Assembly: GCA_039621445.1 (NCBI GenBank)
Contig: CP154954.1
Span: forward strand, 65,740,891 to 65,804,890
From: Euglena gracilis
Lineage: Eukaryota; Euglenida; Euglenophyceae; Euglenales
DNA length: 64,000 nt
Reading direction: 5' to 3'
The notes beneath the pieces are model-generated. The model was not told where the DNA came from. It ran no database searches and worked only from the letters and a program-made list of their open reading frames with translations. Positions 12,097 to 23,504 of the stretch are shown one piece after another. The first letter of the stretch is position 1. The number at the start of each line of letters is the position of its first letter. The translations under genes were made by a program, and so were the position numbers.

Positions 12097-12188
12097 CCAG
12101 CCTGCTCCGGGGAGAAGAGCGGCCGGTTGGCCCACCGGCGTCGCGCCTCTCGGAACACCTTGGGATGCAGCATCTCACCCAGGCTGCC
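12097..12188 (+). CDS. Exon: kinase G-box-like segment
   Basis: After CTGCCCGTAG the frame reads SLLRGEERPVGPPASRLSEH and LGMQHLTQAA. The ...RLSEHLGMQHLTQAA helix resembles the segment that follows the G-box (usually GLGL..C...A) in kinases with this N-box type, and it lies in the expected position between N-box and C-terminal ATPase strands. The glycine-rich motif itself is not well preserved (no GxGxG visible), so either the exon boundary splits it or the ATP lid is altered. No GT follows at the predicted end. The minus strand is also open here (EMLHPKVFREARRR...), so orientation is not certain. Confidence 0.4.
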
Positions 12189-12299
12189 CACACACATGCC
12201 CGGCTTCCGACCTACCTTATTTTTTTTAGTTTTCCCTTAATGTAGTGCATGGTCTGTCGGAACACAGAATGCCATTCACACCTTCACTTCTATCTGCGA

Positions 12300-12329
12300 A
12301 CGCACACGCACGCCAACACCTCCCCCACA

Positions 12330-12373
<44 letters not shown>

Positions 12374-12560
12374 CGCATGCGCATACCAACACCTCCCCCA
12401 CACACCCACGCACAAACACGCACAAACGCACACACACATACACAGCCACACACACACACACGCACACACACAGACACACACACACACACACACACCACAC
12501 ACACACACACACGTGCGCGCGCGTGTGATGCACACACAGACACACAGAAGCACACTCAGA
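12300..12560. repeat. (CA)n microsatellite with short CG core
   Basis: Mostly CA dinucleotides with interruptions (CACGCATGCGCATACC and others), ending in CACACGTGCGCGCGCGTGTG near 12505-12530. All long reading frames here are His/Thr or Cys/Val artefacts. Confidence 0.95.
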
Positions 12561-13401
12561 AACACATACACAGATACTGTGGTGTCCATAGGTATTCATA
12601 TCCCCCAGGCGGATCTGATTACACCAAATTCCCCCCGAATTTTGCGTCAGAATCCCTACCCATAACCCTATTTATTATTCTCCAGCAGCCCATCACCACT
12701 GACGTCTGGGGCGTCAGTAATGAAACGCGAGGCCTTGGGCTCTATTCTGCAGTCAACTCCAAATTTGTCTTGTGACACAACAATCCCATTTTTGTGTTTG
12801 GTAAGGATTCGGATTGACGTTGGGGTTGGGGTTAGGATTGCATTTTGACCTCAGATTAAGTCGATTTTTGGCCTAAGTTTGCCTGACTCAATCATCCAAC
12901 CCTTGCTCTGTTCCCAACCCTAACCCGAATGAACCGTATGAGCCTGACCCTGCTTTAAATCATATTGTGCGCAGACTGCCCCTCCTGTGCAAATGTTCAT
13001 CCAAGCTCGTCTACAGGTTAAACTGCGGGATTTCGAATATCGGAGGGTAGGGGGGAAACCTGGGTTTCCCAAAGAAAGTTAAATTTTTGGTGTTGTTTTT
13101 TGGCGCTTATGTAAGTTTCAGCATTTTTGGCAAACTTTGACCCAAAATGTCCAACACACACTTTTGGCCATTTTTGAGGACAAAAACAGTCATTTTGGCC
13201 ATGCCACAGTATACGTGTGGGGACGACTCCCCTTGACCATACCTCCCTTCTATAGAACCCTGTACCAAACATTCACCAAGGGGCGTGCCTGGTTGTGTCC
13301 CTCAATAACAAACCGTTGCAGTTTGTGTGTGGCAGAATGTGTGCAAATGCCGTGACACGGGGGAACGCAACGGACGGAACGGTCGGGTGGCGGCCCCCAA
13401 C

Positions 13402-13545
13402 ATGGACCTGCGCCTCTTCCAGGAGGAGGACGCGGTGTACTTCGAGGCGTCCCTGGAGGTGGCGCTGCCACCGGTCGTCAGCCCCCCGCAGGCCCCCTCC
13501 AAGGAGCACATCACGGTGGTGCCCCCCAACCTGTGCATACTCTGT
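13402..13545 (+). CDS. Exon: C-terminal strands of the kinase ATPase domain
   Basis: The frame reads MDLRLFQEEDAVYFEASLEV and continues ALPPVVSPPQAP then HITVVPPNLCILCV. The DAVYFEASLEVALP strand pattern fits the last strands of a HATPase domain, followed by a Pro-rich linker. Donor candidates are CTCT/GTGTCC or CTCTGT/GTCCGG. The 5' edge is unclear: the nearest canonical acceptor (GTGTGGCAG at about 13334) would add an odd NVCKCRDTGERNG stretch, so the real boundary may be closer to GCGGCCCCCAAC. Confidence 0.55.
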
Positions 13546-14438
13546 GTCCGGGTCGGCGGTGGCCCGATGCCGCGAGCTCTCAGCGGTGAGGACAGGGAGG
13601 ACCCATCGTCATGCGCTTTAGAAGATGGCGGCACAGCATCACACGATCCTTCAAAGTCCTTTTGGTGGACTCCCAGACCCCAAGAACTTTTTTGGGTCGA
13701 CCCCTTCCAGGATCTATCCATCGGTCCCGTTAAGGTTCACAAAATAAGTTCTTATAATGCAGGGGGAAGGATAAGAGGTGCAATTGAATCAAATCTTATA
13801 AGTGTGCATGGACATTGATGAAATTGTTTCGGGCGAAATTCAGCAGGTGCAACGCACCTAAGAGTTTCTGAAGGAGCGTCTCTGCAACGGATAATGCTAG
13901 TTGCGAATTCCAGTGGCTGGGGTATTCAATTTTTGGGTGCCAAATGCCTTGCCCTGTGTGAACAAATTCTGTGAATTCAGTTTCTGTTGCCTGCAACGTT
14001 CCTTGGTTTGTTGGAATCATTATTACATTTCATTTTTGGCAGCCTTGAAGTTTGTTGCACTTGCCTTGGATCCATTATGAGCTTATGAGCTTTTATGGCA
14101 CCCAACTATTTCCGGTCGAATACACCACTTTCTCAGAGTTCGCCAAATTGCTTTCCACCCCCATTTTTTTTTTGCCGGCGCCAATTTCGTTCATTCCCTC
14201 CCACAACGATTCAAGACGTTTCCCGTGCCAGAGGAAACATCCACTGAAAACCTGCCGAACCCCCTGGGGTGGGTGGCTTTTCGAGAGCGGTTGGATGGGT
14301 TGGTAGGTTGGTAGGTAGGTAGGTAGGTTGATACCCCCAAAAGCAACACACCCCAGGGGGGTCACTGAGTGAATCTATTGGGCCAGAGCGCCCCCAACCC
14401 CCAACCCCCCCCCCCCCCGCCCCAAACCCCGCCGCCAG

Positions 14439-14526
14439 CGCCCACCGGCCCGCCGCCATCGACGACTCTCCCGTGGCGCGCCGACTGCTGGTCCACACCC
14501 TTGCCCCGGGCCCGGCCAGCGCCACA
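14439..14526 (+). CDS. Exon: receiver domain, N-terminal part
   Basis: After CGCCGCCAG the frame reads AHRPAAIDDSPVARRLLVHT then LAPGPASA, ending at GCCACA/GTCAAG. IDDSPVARRLL is the classic first strand and helix of a two-component receiver, with the paired acidic residues that bind Mg2+. Upstream poly-C excludes an extended frame. Together with the islands at 15229 and 17195 this builds a receiver, which makes the kinase a hybrid type. Confidence 0.75.
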
Positions 14527-15228
14527 GTCAAGAGCCCCCCCCCCCCGCTGCCGCCTTCAGCGGGGTGGGGGTCCTCCGCCGGCCATGGCAATTTTGTTGC
14601 GCGCCTGTTCGCTAACGTTGTTTGCAGGGTGTTGCCGGGGTCAGTTTTTGTGGGGGGGGGGGACAGAGGGGGGACCCGCATCTCTCCCCCAAGGGGAATG
14701 CGGGCATGTCCCACTCGAGCCTCATCGGCAGGAATTGCAGTGACGTGGTTGGAGCTGCAGATGGTCCAATATCAGCGAGTGGAATTCCTTGTGGATGCTG
14801 TGGGGCAGGGTCTGCCAGCATCCCCCAGCGAGTGTAATTGTTTTTTTCAGTGACCTGCGAGAAGGGCCGGATTTTTTTGGGGAATTTTTTTGACCCAAAA
14901 AACACCAGTTCTCGGCATTTTTGTGAAGTGTTTGTTTGTTGGGGACGGAAGTGTTTGTTTGGGGCAAAGAGCATGCTGAAACGTCTTTTTTCACGTCGGC
15001 CGGGTTTTTTTCCATTGGGGGACCCCCGTCAACCTCTGGGGTGGGTGGCTTCTTGGGTGCAGCCAATGGAAATCCCTGGGCCCTGATTCAAAGGCGGTTT
15101 GAAAGACCTTGGACTCAATCACCTCAATAAGTTTCACAGTTTTCATTTCAACGCCCGTTTGAACCCCAAAGGTGTGCCTCCTGGTGACGGTGAGGGTTTG
15201 CCCGTCCTCCGCCCGGCCAGGCTTTCAG

Positions 15229-15331
15229 CCGGCCACCGATGAGCGCGACCGTGACGGCCTTTGGGGAGACAGCAGAGGAGGTGACGGGCTTCTTGGAGCA
15301 GGCGTTGGGCGAGGCCGATATCGTCATCCTC
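15229..15331 (+). CDS. Exon: receiver domain, central part
   Basis: The frame reads MSATVTAFGETAEEVTGFLE and QALGEADIVIL. This gives strand 2 (TVTAFG), helix 2 (ETAEEVTGFLEQAL) and strand 3 (ADIVIL), immediately before the phospho-acceptor Asp. The genomic continuation is GRRW, so the exon must end at or near CTC/GGCCGG, where no GT exists. The next exon supplies D-Y-H-L-D. The upstream acceptor is CTTTCAG at 15228, but the frame can also begin at GATGAG/CGCGACC. Confidence 0.65.
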
Positions 15332-16987
15332 GGCCGGCGTTGGGCCCGATTTTCCGCTTGTCGTCGGCGGTGGACATTGTTTGTGAACGCATGTACATAT
15401 GCTCAAACATCCATAGACATACAACACACATGCCCATAATTATGGCATGGGGCGTTAAATACAACAGCCCGCCTTTCACAGCAGTGTCCCAGCCAGGCTC
15501 TGCGCACCGTGAATAGCCAAGGCCAGTTGTGAATGCACACTTTTGTAAGTCTGGCCCTGCCATATGCTGATCCAAATCCAGCTCCCCGGTACAACGGAAG
15601 TCAGTCCATCCCGGATCATACTGCGGCAAGCGGTTTTGTAGCCCACCTTTGGACGGTACATAATCGCAACCACTGTCAGTGCTGGCTGGGTCAGTTGGCG
15701 CAGGTCGTGACAAGAAGGCCTTGAGGCCTTCCATAGCACTGCACCATCCTGTTAGTTAGTGTACCGCGGCAAGGAACTTTTTTTTGCGGCGGTCGCACGG
15801 TGCACACACCGCAGAATTTTTCAGCCGTGTTGCAGGAGTAATCTGGTGCTGCGGTGCCAACAAGTTTTTGACGTTGCCGCGGACATCAAGGACCCTCCAA
15901 AAATTGTTCCACACATTTCGCCGCACATTTTTCCCCGCTGTTTTGTTAATTGGAAATGTGTGGTGTCCTGCACCCCATTGCCATGTCACGGGCAGGGTGT
16001 TCATCAATCTGTCACGTAAAATCACGTAAATCACAAATGTGAATAAAATGTGATGATTTTTTTTCTCCTTTCTTATCAGGCCAATGGGGTTGAGGCAAGT
16101 GCATTGTAGACATCACATAATTTCTCAACACCCGAATTCTTGCAACCATGGTTGGAATCTTCCACGAGGTTTCAGAGAAATTGTTCATCTCAAGCTTCCG
16201 CTTTTTTTTTTATGAAGGACACAAAAACAGGTTTGTTGTGAAAAACCCAGGTTTGAGTAAGTATTTGAATTTTTTTTGATTTTTTTTTGTTTCGGCCCTG
16301 CTTTTGACAAAAAGGATTTTCGAAGATGCTGAAAGTCACCCCCCCAAAGAAACCCAAAAAATCTGGATCTGCAGATTTGAAGGGTATACTACAGGGATAG
16401 TCAGCAGGTGTGATGTTCTTTGAGTATGCCATGTTGAATTGGATCTCACACATCCCACAACTCCCTTTTTGGAATGAAGATGCATAAAGTGTTAAACATT
16501 CACGAGCATTTGTCTGTCTCCCCGTACATCAGTGTGAAAAACAGAATTCTTTGGCCTACAAGTACACGTAAAATCACTCATACAATTTTTGGCCGTCAGA
16601 TGGATGAAAAACCGCACATGGCACTGCAATGCCGCTGCCCTTTTTTTCTATTCTCAAGCCCAAATTGCTGCCTCACCACTGCATTGCCACAGCATTTTGT
16701 CAGAGCTTGTGCTGACAACAAGGATGCTGACTGACACTATTCAAGGCAAAATCTCTGAAAAGATTTCTTTTGCTGAGGGGGGTGATCGATGTGAATAGTG
16801 ATGAATAGCCATTGGAAAGATAAAGGGATGATGCCTCAAACAAATCGAAATAAATATACCGGGTACAATGTGGGAATTGGGAAAAGAAGCCAATTTTTGA
16901 AAGTTTGCACGGAAAATTCCGATACTTTTCGGGGATCAGAGGGCAGGGGTCGTTTCCTCCTGGACAAACTTGCTCTTAGCGTAGCTA

Positions 16988-17105
16988 CCCCCCTCCCCCC
17001 CGGGAAACTGTCATGCCCGAGAACCTGTCAGGGTCCCGCCCGGGAAACTGTCAGGGTCCCCGGTACCGGCCAACCTGTCAGGTGACAGTTTCCCGGGGGG
17101 GGGGG
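16988..17105. mobile_element. GGGAAACTGTCA inverted-repeat element (copy 1)
   Basis: The ends are poly-C plus GGGAAACTGTCA and TGACAGTTTCCC plus poly-G, flanked by TA on both sides (16986-16987, 17106-17107). The interior has CATGCCCGAGAACCTGTCAG and GGTCCCCGGTACCGGCCAAC. It ends about 90 bp before the third receiver exon. TA flanks suggest a Tc1/mariner-type insertion but could be part of the repeat. Confidence 0.75.
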
Positions 17106-17194
17106 TAGGTAGCTCGCAAACAAGTTCGTTCACTTGTGCATTTTCTTGGAGTAACAGGCCCATCCCCCACCGCCCACGGCGCACAGCGTCGCAG

Positions 17195-17364
17195 CCCGAT
17201 TACCACCTGGACTACGGCTCCATCCACTTCCTGGGCACCGACCTCCTGCGCACCCTCGTGGCTCGCGGCTACCGGGGGCTGATCTGCATGCGCTCCGCCA
17301 ATGCATCGCCGTACAACGAGGCGCTGTACATCCGAGCCGGCGCCCGCGCGGCTCTTCCCCCAGG
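17195..17364 (+). CDS. Exon: receiver domain, C-terminal part
   Basis: After GCGTCGCAG the frame reads PDYHLDYGSIHFLGTDLLRT, LVARGYRGLICMRSANASP and YNEALYIRAGARAALPPG. The Asp of DYHLDYG follows strand 3 of the previous exon and is the predicted phosphorylation site; GTDLLRTLVARGYRG is helix 3, LICMRS strand 4 with the conserved Ser, and YIRAGARAAL helix 4 and strand 5. The conserved Lys normally found after strand 5 is not visible before the donor CAGG/GTTTGC, so it must be in the next exon or lost. The antisense frame is open but without motifs. Confidence 0.75.
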
Positions 17365-17941
17365 GTTTGCTTTTGCTTCGACAGCGGGGAAGGGGGGGGC
17401 AGCTGTCCCCAGTGTGCACCTCCAGCTGGCCGCTGCCAGACACAATTATGCCAACAAAGTATTGGAGGTGGCACTTTCCTCTCGGGGCCGGGCTGCCCAT
17501 CCCCTGTGCCGGAGAAGCAGTGTCCGCGGCGTTTCCATCTCTTTGCACCGCAACCTCAGAATTCTGTCGATGCTTCCACCTGAACCTGCACGCCTTGGCA
17601 GGGGGGGGGGGTGGAACAGCCGTTGGATGGGGCGGAGCCGGTCCCATTGCTGCATCGGCAAGGACATCCACCCCAAGGCCATGGCTGCAGCCCAGCCCAG
17701 AACAATGCACACCAAGCAACGCTCCAGTCACTCAACCCAACACCGAAATAAACAATAACACACAAAATCTGAAATTAATGTTATTCACGAGCACTTTTTT
17801 TGCGATCTGCCGACCAAGCAGACCAGATCCTACTGACCTGGGGGGTTTGGGTTGTGTTTACATATTTTTGTGCACCTTTCCCCTTTTTTTTGGCCAGCTC
17901 ACCCCCCCCCCTCGATCTAGTTGATTTATAATCAACTAAGC

Positions 17942-18086
17942 TTCCCGTTCTGGTCTGCCACTGCCCTGGTGGCCGCCTACCTCCGCCGCGACGTGCACCG
18001 GATGCCTGAGCCAACGTTGGTGCTCGAGGTGGACTGTGACGCTGCAACTTCCTCGGCGCCGGTGGAGTATGTCTGGCCGCGGCCAG
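17942..18086 (+). CDS. Possible exon after the receiver
   Basis: The frame reads FPFWSATALVAAYLRRDVHR then MPEPTLVLEVDCDAATSSAP and VEYVWPRP, between a CTAAG (weak acceptor) and CCAG/GTGTTA (donor). It is GC-rich against an AT-rich background, and the first half is a plausible helix. I recognise no family. It may be the C-terminal part of the hybrid kinase or start another gene. Confidence 0.4.
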
Positions 18087-21027
18087 GTGTTAATTCAATG
18101 TTGAATGGATTGAGCGTTGATGGCAATCTTTTCTGAAGAGAATCCGGATGCATCGCTTTCCTTCAGACTGTTTCCTCCGGGTCACCGTCTGTTTTCAAGA
18201 ACTCCTCTGAAGTTGGAGAATTTCCGGGTGCGTCTCTTGAAAAAGGAAAGGAGGGTTCAGGATATTTCCTCTGTTGTGCTGGCTGATTTGACGCGTCCTG
18301 ATCACCCATGGCTTTTGGAATGGGCAAACAGCCATTGATTTGCTTTTCTTCATCTGGGAGCATCCCACAATTCTCGAAATTGCCACAATGTAATTGTAAA
18401 TTGCCACACCATACACATGGCGAGATATGCTCAACGCCGGGGAATGGTCGCGAAAAATCGGCCAACACACGGGGGGAGAACAATTGCACCACCTGAAATA
18501 TTGAATAGGGGCAGGAATGTCAAAACAAATGAGTTTCTGTTGGGAGTTTTTTTTGTGATAAAATTGATTCCACATTGGTCAATCCTTGGACATATCCAGG
18601 AGTTTGGAAAAATGTGTACTTCGGGGCCAAACAAGATCACTGATTTCACATTGCCCCTCGTGCCCTCGTGTGCTGCAATTTGTCGCCTCTAAAATTGGGG
18701 GGTGACAAATTGGCCATCACAACTTTGTAAATGGAATCAATAACATTCAAGGTCAAAGCATCTCTCATTCTACATCCCACAATGACCTGCGGAAGAACTG
18801 GCTGCGACGGTAGCTTCCTCCTCGGTCTGGGGAGACCAATTCCAACAATAATGTAACATTTCCCGTTGTTTTTTTTTTGACTTGCTGGCCTGCTGATATG
18901 AGTCCCTCCCACCTGCTCCAATTCTTTCCCTGCCTTGTTGCTAATTGCTTTCCACTTTGGCGATGGTCTTCGCTGATTTTTCAACACAGAGGATATTCAG
19001 TGGCAAATTCCATGTTGCTTGTGCCTCCTCTCCCCTGACAGCGAGGGGGGGGGGCCAGCTTGGTGGCTCCGGAAAGGGACAGGGCGGGGGCGCTGGGGGA
19101 GATTGGCCCCGCCTGTTCATCGGTCCGGAAGCCCGACCCCAACGGGTGCGGCGGGGGGAGGGGAGGAAACCAAAATATAAAGGCCGAGGTGGGGGAGAGG
19201 TTGGGGGATTGGCTTCTTTTTAACTGGACGGACCCCCCCCCCCGGGACCTCGACTTACCAAGGATACCGAGACCAACGAGGGTCTGGGTATGCGTGCTGG
19301 CACACAGCACAGCGCACAGAAAACTTTTGGAAAGTGCCGTCACATGGCCGCCGAACGGTGGCCCGCAGGGAATGCCCCCCAAGGGGTCCTTGGGTTATTT
19401 CGCAAGGAGTGAGGGTTAGGGCTACACCTGGCGGCCGGCCGTGGGGCCTAACTTTACCCACCGTGCCTGAACGACCGAACTCGCACCTCCCAGAACGAGT
19501 GACGGTTTAGCAACCATGCTATACTTTTTGTATTGTGTGATGTCTTCCAACTCACAGATCATAGTTTGTTTGTTTGTTTGTTTGTTTTTTGTTGTGTGTG
19601 TGCGCGCGTGAACGGTGCCTTCTGAGTTACAAACCCAGGGAATTTAACTCGTTGGGACGAGCATTCCTGGATTTGTCAATGCAACTACATTGGCGCTTCT
19701 TTTTTTTGCTTGGAGCCTGGTCCAGCCTTTCAACCGGCCGAACCCGACCACTCCCACTCAATCCCCCCCCCCCAAAGGGGCAAGAGGTCCAGGCTTCAAT
19801 TGTTCTCCTTTTGGACCCGAAGAACATGCCAATTGGGAAGGCTGCCTCTCACACGCAACGCCAATGACGTCGAGGTTGCCCCACCATGAGTGGGGGAAGA
19901 GTTTCTTCGGCGGTTCACCTGCAGTTACCCCGTCGTTTGAGGCACCGTTACATCACTGTTGATTCCCTCAATGGAACCCCTTGCGGCGGTGCATTCTTTC
20001 GGCTGATCTGGTTCCAGAGATTGTCGATGTCCTGTCACCCATGCACCAACACATCTGAACTGATTCTTGCATGTGTGCATAATGGAAGTCAGATTTCACT
20101 TTTTTTCAGAATATTATGGGAGAGGGGGAGAGGGGAGAAAGCTTCCCCCCCCGGGGGGGGTTCGGGTTTGGGGTGTTTAGTGCTGCACTCCCCGAGGACC
20201 CTTTTGCAGGTGACAAATTGCAGCACACCAGGGCACACAACCACCCACCTGACATTGGAAATCAGCGATTTTGTTAGACCCTGAAGCACACATTTTTGAG
20301 ATATTTAAAGCCCAACCTCCTGGATATGTCCAAGGTTTGACCAATGTGGAATCAATTTTGTCACAAAACAACACGTTCAAAACGCTATTGTGTCCCTCCC
20401 CACTGATCTGTCCTCCAGCCTCCAGACACCTTCCAGGGTCCTGGGACTTGCTGCCAACATGTCTGTTGTGGTTTTTGCTTGGGAGGTCGTTAAATGAGAC
20501 GTGTTGCATTTGACGGGATTCCTCTTCGACAGACCATTGCAAATTTACGTTCAGTTTGCAAGCCACCGAATCTGGAAGAGAAGACTCTCTTTGATCACGT
20601 CATCGGGTCGGTGGTCTCAGGTGGGGGGATTGCCACACCCACGTGACCTGGAGCGCTCTTTGACCTGACTAATGAAGCTCCGCCGGACCGGCCTCTCTTT
20701 GGCTCACCCACCAACCCCCCTGCTGACCTCCTGCGAAGCAACCCCCTCCCACTCTTCCATCCAGGTGGGGTCCAGGTGCTCTGAGGAATCACTACCACAC
20801 ACACTCCACTCCCACCGGCAGTTGTTCGCGACACGTTTGGCAGCACAGAAGGGTGACGACAATCCCCCCCGTTTTCGCATCCTGGACCAGATTTTACCTG
20901 ATGCCGCAGTCGTTTTCCGTCAATTTTTTGCCATTTCTGGATTTTTCACCCCAGAAATTCCATGTTTCCAGAATTTGGGGAATGCTGTTCCCAATATTTT
21001 TTTGGGGTTTGTCAGTCTCCGACGCTG
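18087..21027. other. Intergenic or intronic stretch
   Basis: No recognised exon. It includes (GTTT)n around 19567-19590, a Gly-rich GC segment at 19040-19200 that gives a low-complexity frame, and a poly-C/poly-G stem near 20145-20165. Confidence 0.35.
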
Positions 21028-21110
21028 ATGTCTCCCACGCTGATGTCTCCGACGCTGATGTCTCCGACGCTGATGTCTCCGACGCTGATGTCTCCGACGC
21101 TGATCGACGC
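21028..21110. repeat. 15-bp minisatellite
   Basis: Six adjoining units of GACGCTGATGTCTCC with one C/G change (CCCACGCTGATG). The period is a multiple of three, so all frames stay open, e.g. repeated ADVSD. Not counted as a gene for that reason. Confidence 0.95.
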
Positions 21111-21201
21111 GCAGCCCATCCCTTCCACCTGTCAAGGGCGGTTCTGATTGGAGTCCCCGGACACGCTCAGCCGAGGTGCCGCCAGCCCAGTCCGCCGGCT
21201 G

Positions 21202-21470
21202 CCACGGGTTTTTTTTCAGTCATGGACCCCCGGGGAGGGGGGGGTAGGGTGGGTGGGTCCAGCACGAGCCCCCCCCCCCCGGGGGGGTCCTCTTGCAGGG
21301 GGGTGGGATATACTTTTCGGCGCCAAAGGCGCCGAATTTTTTTGCAAACGTGCTATTTTTAGCCTTTTCGCGATTTTCGGTCATTTTTTGTGGGTCCCCC
21401 GGGACCCCCCGGCCCCCCCCCCAGGGGATGGGTGGGTGGGGGGGACCCCCCCGGTCTTAAAAAACCCCTG
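21202..21470. mobile_element. CAGGGG-family hAT-like element
   Basis: The left end CCACGGGTTTTTTTTCAGTC and the right end GGTCTTAAAAAACCCCTG are inverted; the body carries TACTTTTCGGCGCC...GGCGCCGAA and the word GTGGGTCCCCCGGGACC shared with the copy at 45819. Flanks GCCGGCTG at 21194-21201 and 21471-21478 match perfectly. Confidence 0.75.
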
Positions 21471-21693
21471 GCCGGCTGCCATGGGAGGCGTGGTCCTCCC
21501 CAGCGGCTTTCGACCCCCCCCTCCTATCCCCTCCCCTGACCCCATCCCACCGTGCTTGCACCTGTCCGTGCTTGCCCCCGGTCGCCGAGTGTTCTCCTAT
21601 TGCCCATCAGGGCATCTCCGTCGTGCTGCTCAGCTCTTCTTGCACGGAATGCTTTTCGTCTTGCCTGCTACCTTGAGGATCTGAGACCCAATC

Positions 21694-21750
21694 CCGGGAA
21701 ACTGTCATGCCCGAGAGCCAGTCAATGTCCCACCTGGGAAACTGTCAAGT
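21694..21750. mobile_element. Fragment of the GGGAAACTGTCA element
   Basis: Contains CCCGGGAAACTGTCATGCCC and a degenerate GAGAGCCAGTCA...GGGAAACTGTCA, without the right terminal repeat. Confidence 0.6.
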
Positions 21751-21795
21751 AGTTCCAGCACCTTTGTTAAAATATGAAAACAATCTGGGATTTTC

Positions 21796-22848
21796 TCAGA
21801 TTTTCCTGAAAGTCCCCCCTCCGAATTTCGAACCTCCAATACAATGGGTCAGCATTCCCAGCGCATTGGATTGCGTCGTCGTGATCACATGTCTCTGCTT
21901 CCAACCGCGAAGTCCCAGGCTTCGGAGATTGTACTCGGCCTTTTCTGCTCTCAATGGGCGAAAATATTTTCCGCCATTTGTGTGTTGGTGATGTGTGCTG
22001 CCTCGTTCTTTTTTTGACAGCAAATTCATATCTGACTGACAGCCCACCTCTTCCTGGACAAGAGGTTGTGACATTTGAACATGATGGCGGGGTCTTGTCC
22101 CCCCCCCCTTTTGCTCTTTAAATCGACAAACGTTTTTTGCATTATAGCTGACCGAAGGGTGGCTGTGCAGATTATGCTTTGGAGGCGCAAAAATGAACCC
22201 AAAATGGTCTGCACAAGCGTTGCAACGGTGCCCGGGGATGTTTGGGGCGCCCCAACGCAATGCCGCCCTTCTCCCGTGCCATTCCCATCGGCCCATTTTC
22301 GGTGTCGATGCCCTCTTGTCCGCATTGTTGCCTGACTCGCCACCCCACCTGCGCACTGCGTTCCCCTTTTCCTTGCGGGGCATACGGTCTGCCTTGCGCG
22401 CAGTAGACCGACCACAGAGCACGAGGCGAGGCGCACGCCGTGCCGCCAATCGCCGCTGCCTCCCATTTGGCCAACCATTGGCTTTGCCCAACGTTCGACT
22501 CCTGCACGGCCACGCCCCCTGCAGGTTGTCAACCCCTCTCCAAACCCACCACTGGGCAGCCCCGAAGGGCAGGGAGGCCCGAAATCTGCTGGGCTCCCAA
22601 TTCACTTCTTTGGTTTCTTTTCTGGGTCTAAATCTCACCCAAGTCCAGCCCAGTTCAGTCCCGCCAGGATTTGGCCACCACCACACAGCCAAAGAAAGGC
22701 AGAGGTGACAGGCTTGAGGCCAGAGGCGGAGGTGCCAGGCTAGAAGAAGGGATAAAGGCACCAAACAAGCGGCGGTGCACACAGGGGGGTTAGCCAACAG
22801 CATTTCCCCGCCCGCCAGTTTTTCCATTTTCAAATTTTCCGATTTCAA
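21796..22848 (-). other. Long open frame of unknown status (350 codons)
   Basis: This is the longest frame in the window that is not driven by a microsatellite. Seen in it: a short hydrophobic start (ACLVPLSLLLAWHL), an Arg/Lys-rich middle, and a CNACADHF...HNLHSHPS stretch that is Cys/His-containing but not a known zinc-finger spacing. I recognise no family. The opposite strand also has a 171-codon frame, so high GC may explain openness on both strands. It contains no intron-like breaks, unlike the genes here. It may be a chance frame, a retrogene or a lineage-specific gene. Confidence 0.2.
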
Positions 22849-22878
22849 TCTGATCTGGGTACCCCCCAGGTGCTATTG

Positions 22879-23270
22879 CCCCCCCCCCTGTCTAAGCACC
22901 ACCCTTTTCTAAGCACCCCCCCGGCTCTTACCCACCTTTTTAAAGGTCATCGTCACCGGGAGGTTTATTTTGTGTGCATTTTTAAGGGAAATTTCTCAGA
23001 TATTTCGAAATTTACGCAACTTCTGAGACCTGATTTGGTGAGGTATTGTTGATTTCTGCGTCCAAATGTGTGTAAGTTCAACAGTGGACCTCCAAAATAA
23101 GTGGAATTCTTCCTTTTCGGCGCGAAGCGCCGGATTTTTTTTTGCAGTCAATTTTTTCCCCATCTAAGCACCACCCCCCTGGTTCTTTCCCATATTTTGG
23201 CAAAATAAGCACCCCCCCCCCCGGTTCTTACCCATCTTTTCCGGTGCTTAGACAAGGGGGTGATGTAAAC
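22879..23270. mobile_element. TCTAAGCACC inverted-repeat element (copy 1)
   Basis: About 390 bp with ends poly-C TGTCTAAGCACCAC and GGTGCTTAGACAAGGGGG. The interior includes AAAGGTCATCGTCACCGGGA, TTTCTCAGATATTTCGAAAT and GTAAGTTCAACAGTGGACCT, nearly identical to the copy at 55270. No coding capacity, so non-autonomous. Confidence 0.8.
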
Positions 23271-23504
23271 GAAGCGTGATCCTGTGAGGGAATTCTCCAC
23301 AAATTCCAGCAACCAGGCATAAAAACTGCAAAACGGAGTTCAAACAGTTTCAATTGTAGTAACCTCAACAATTGTAGTAACCGTCACCCGACGATTGCAC
23401 AGTCATTAGGTAGTCATTGGGTAGTGGTTTAAGTTATTTGGTAGGACAGGCTTCTTTTTAAGGAAATGACCCCCCCCCACTCGAAGGGGGTGCTATGCGC
23501 AGGC

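Larger units (their letters stand above)
15229..17194. other. Receiver exon 2 and the following long intron
   Basis: Between the second and third receiver islands lies about 1.9 kb without recognisable exon signal apart from short chance frames. It contains poly-T-rich segments and no element with paired ends except the one at 16988. Confidence 0.4.
4409..17364 (+). other. Putative hybrid sensor histidine kinase gene (mosaic of exons)
   Basis: Exon islands on one strand, in the expected order, spell a transmembrane segment, a coiled coil, an H-box of HWE/HisKA_2 appearance, a second dimerisation helix, a HATPase N-box, a G-box-like stretch, the ATPase C-terminal part and a receiver domain split over three exons. 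Such a protein would sense a signal, autophosphorylate on histidine and pass phosphate to the aspartate of its own receiver. The true start was not found and may lie upstream (see 1364); the true end may extend to about 18086. Introns run from about 0.5 to 3 kb and contain transposons and microsatellites. Order and motifs are seen; the single-gene assignment is inference. Confidence 0.7.

Noticed and set aside
11994-12193. Minus-strand exon reading EMLHPKVFREARRR
   Set aside because: Open and protein-like, but the + strand frame RLSEHLGMQHLTQAA fits the kinase order better; orientation remains slightly uncertain.
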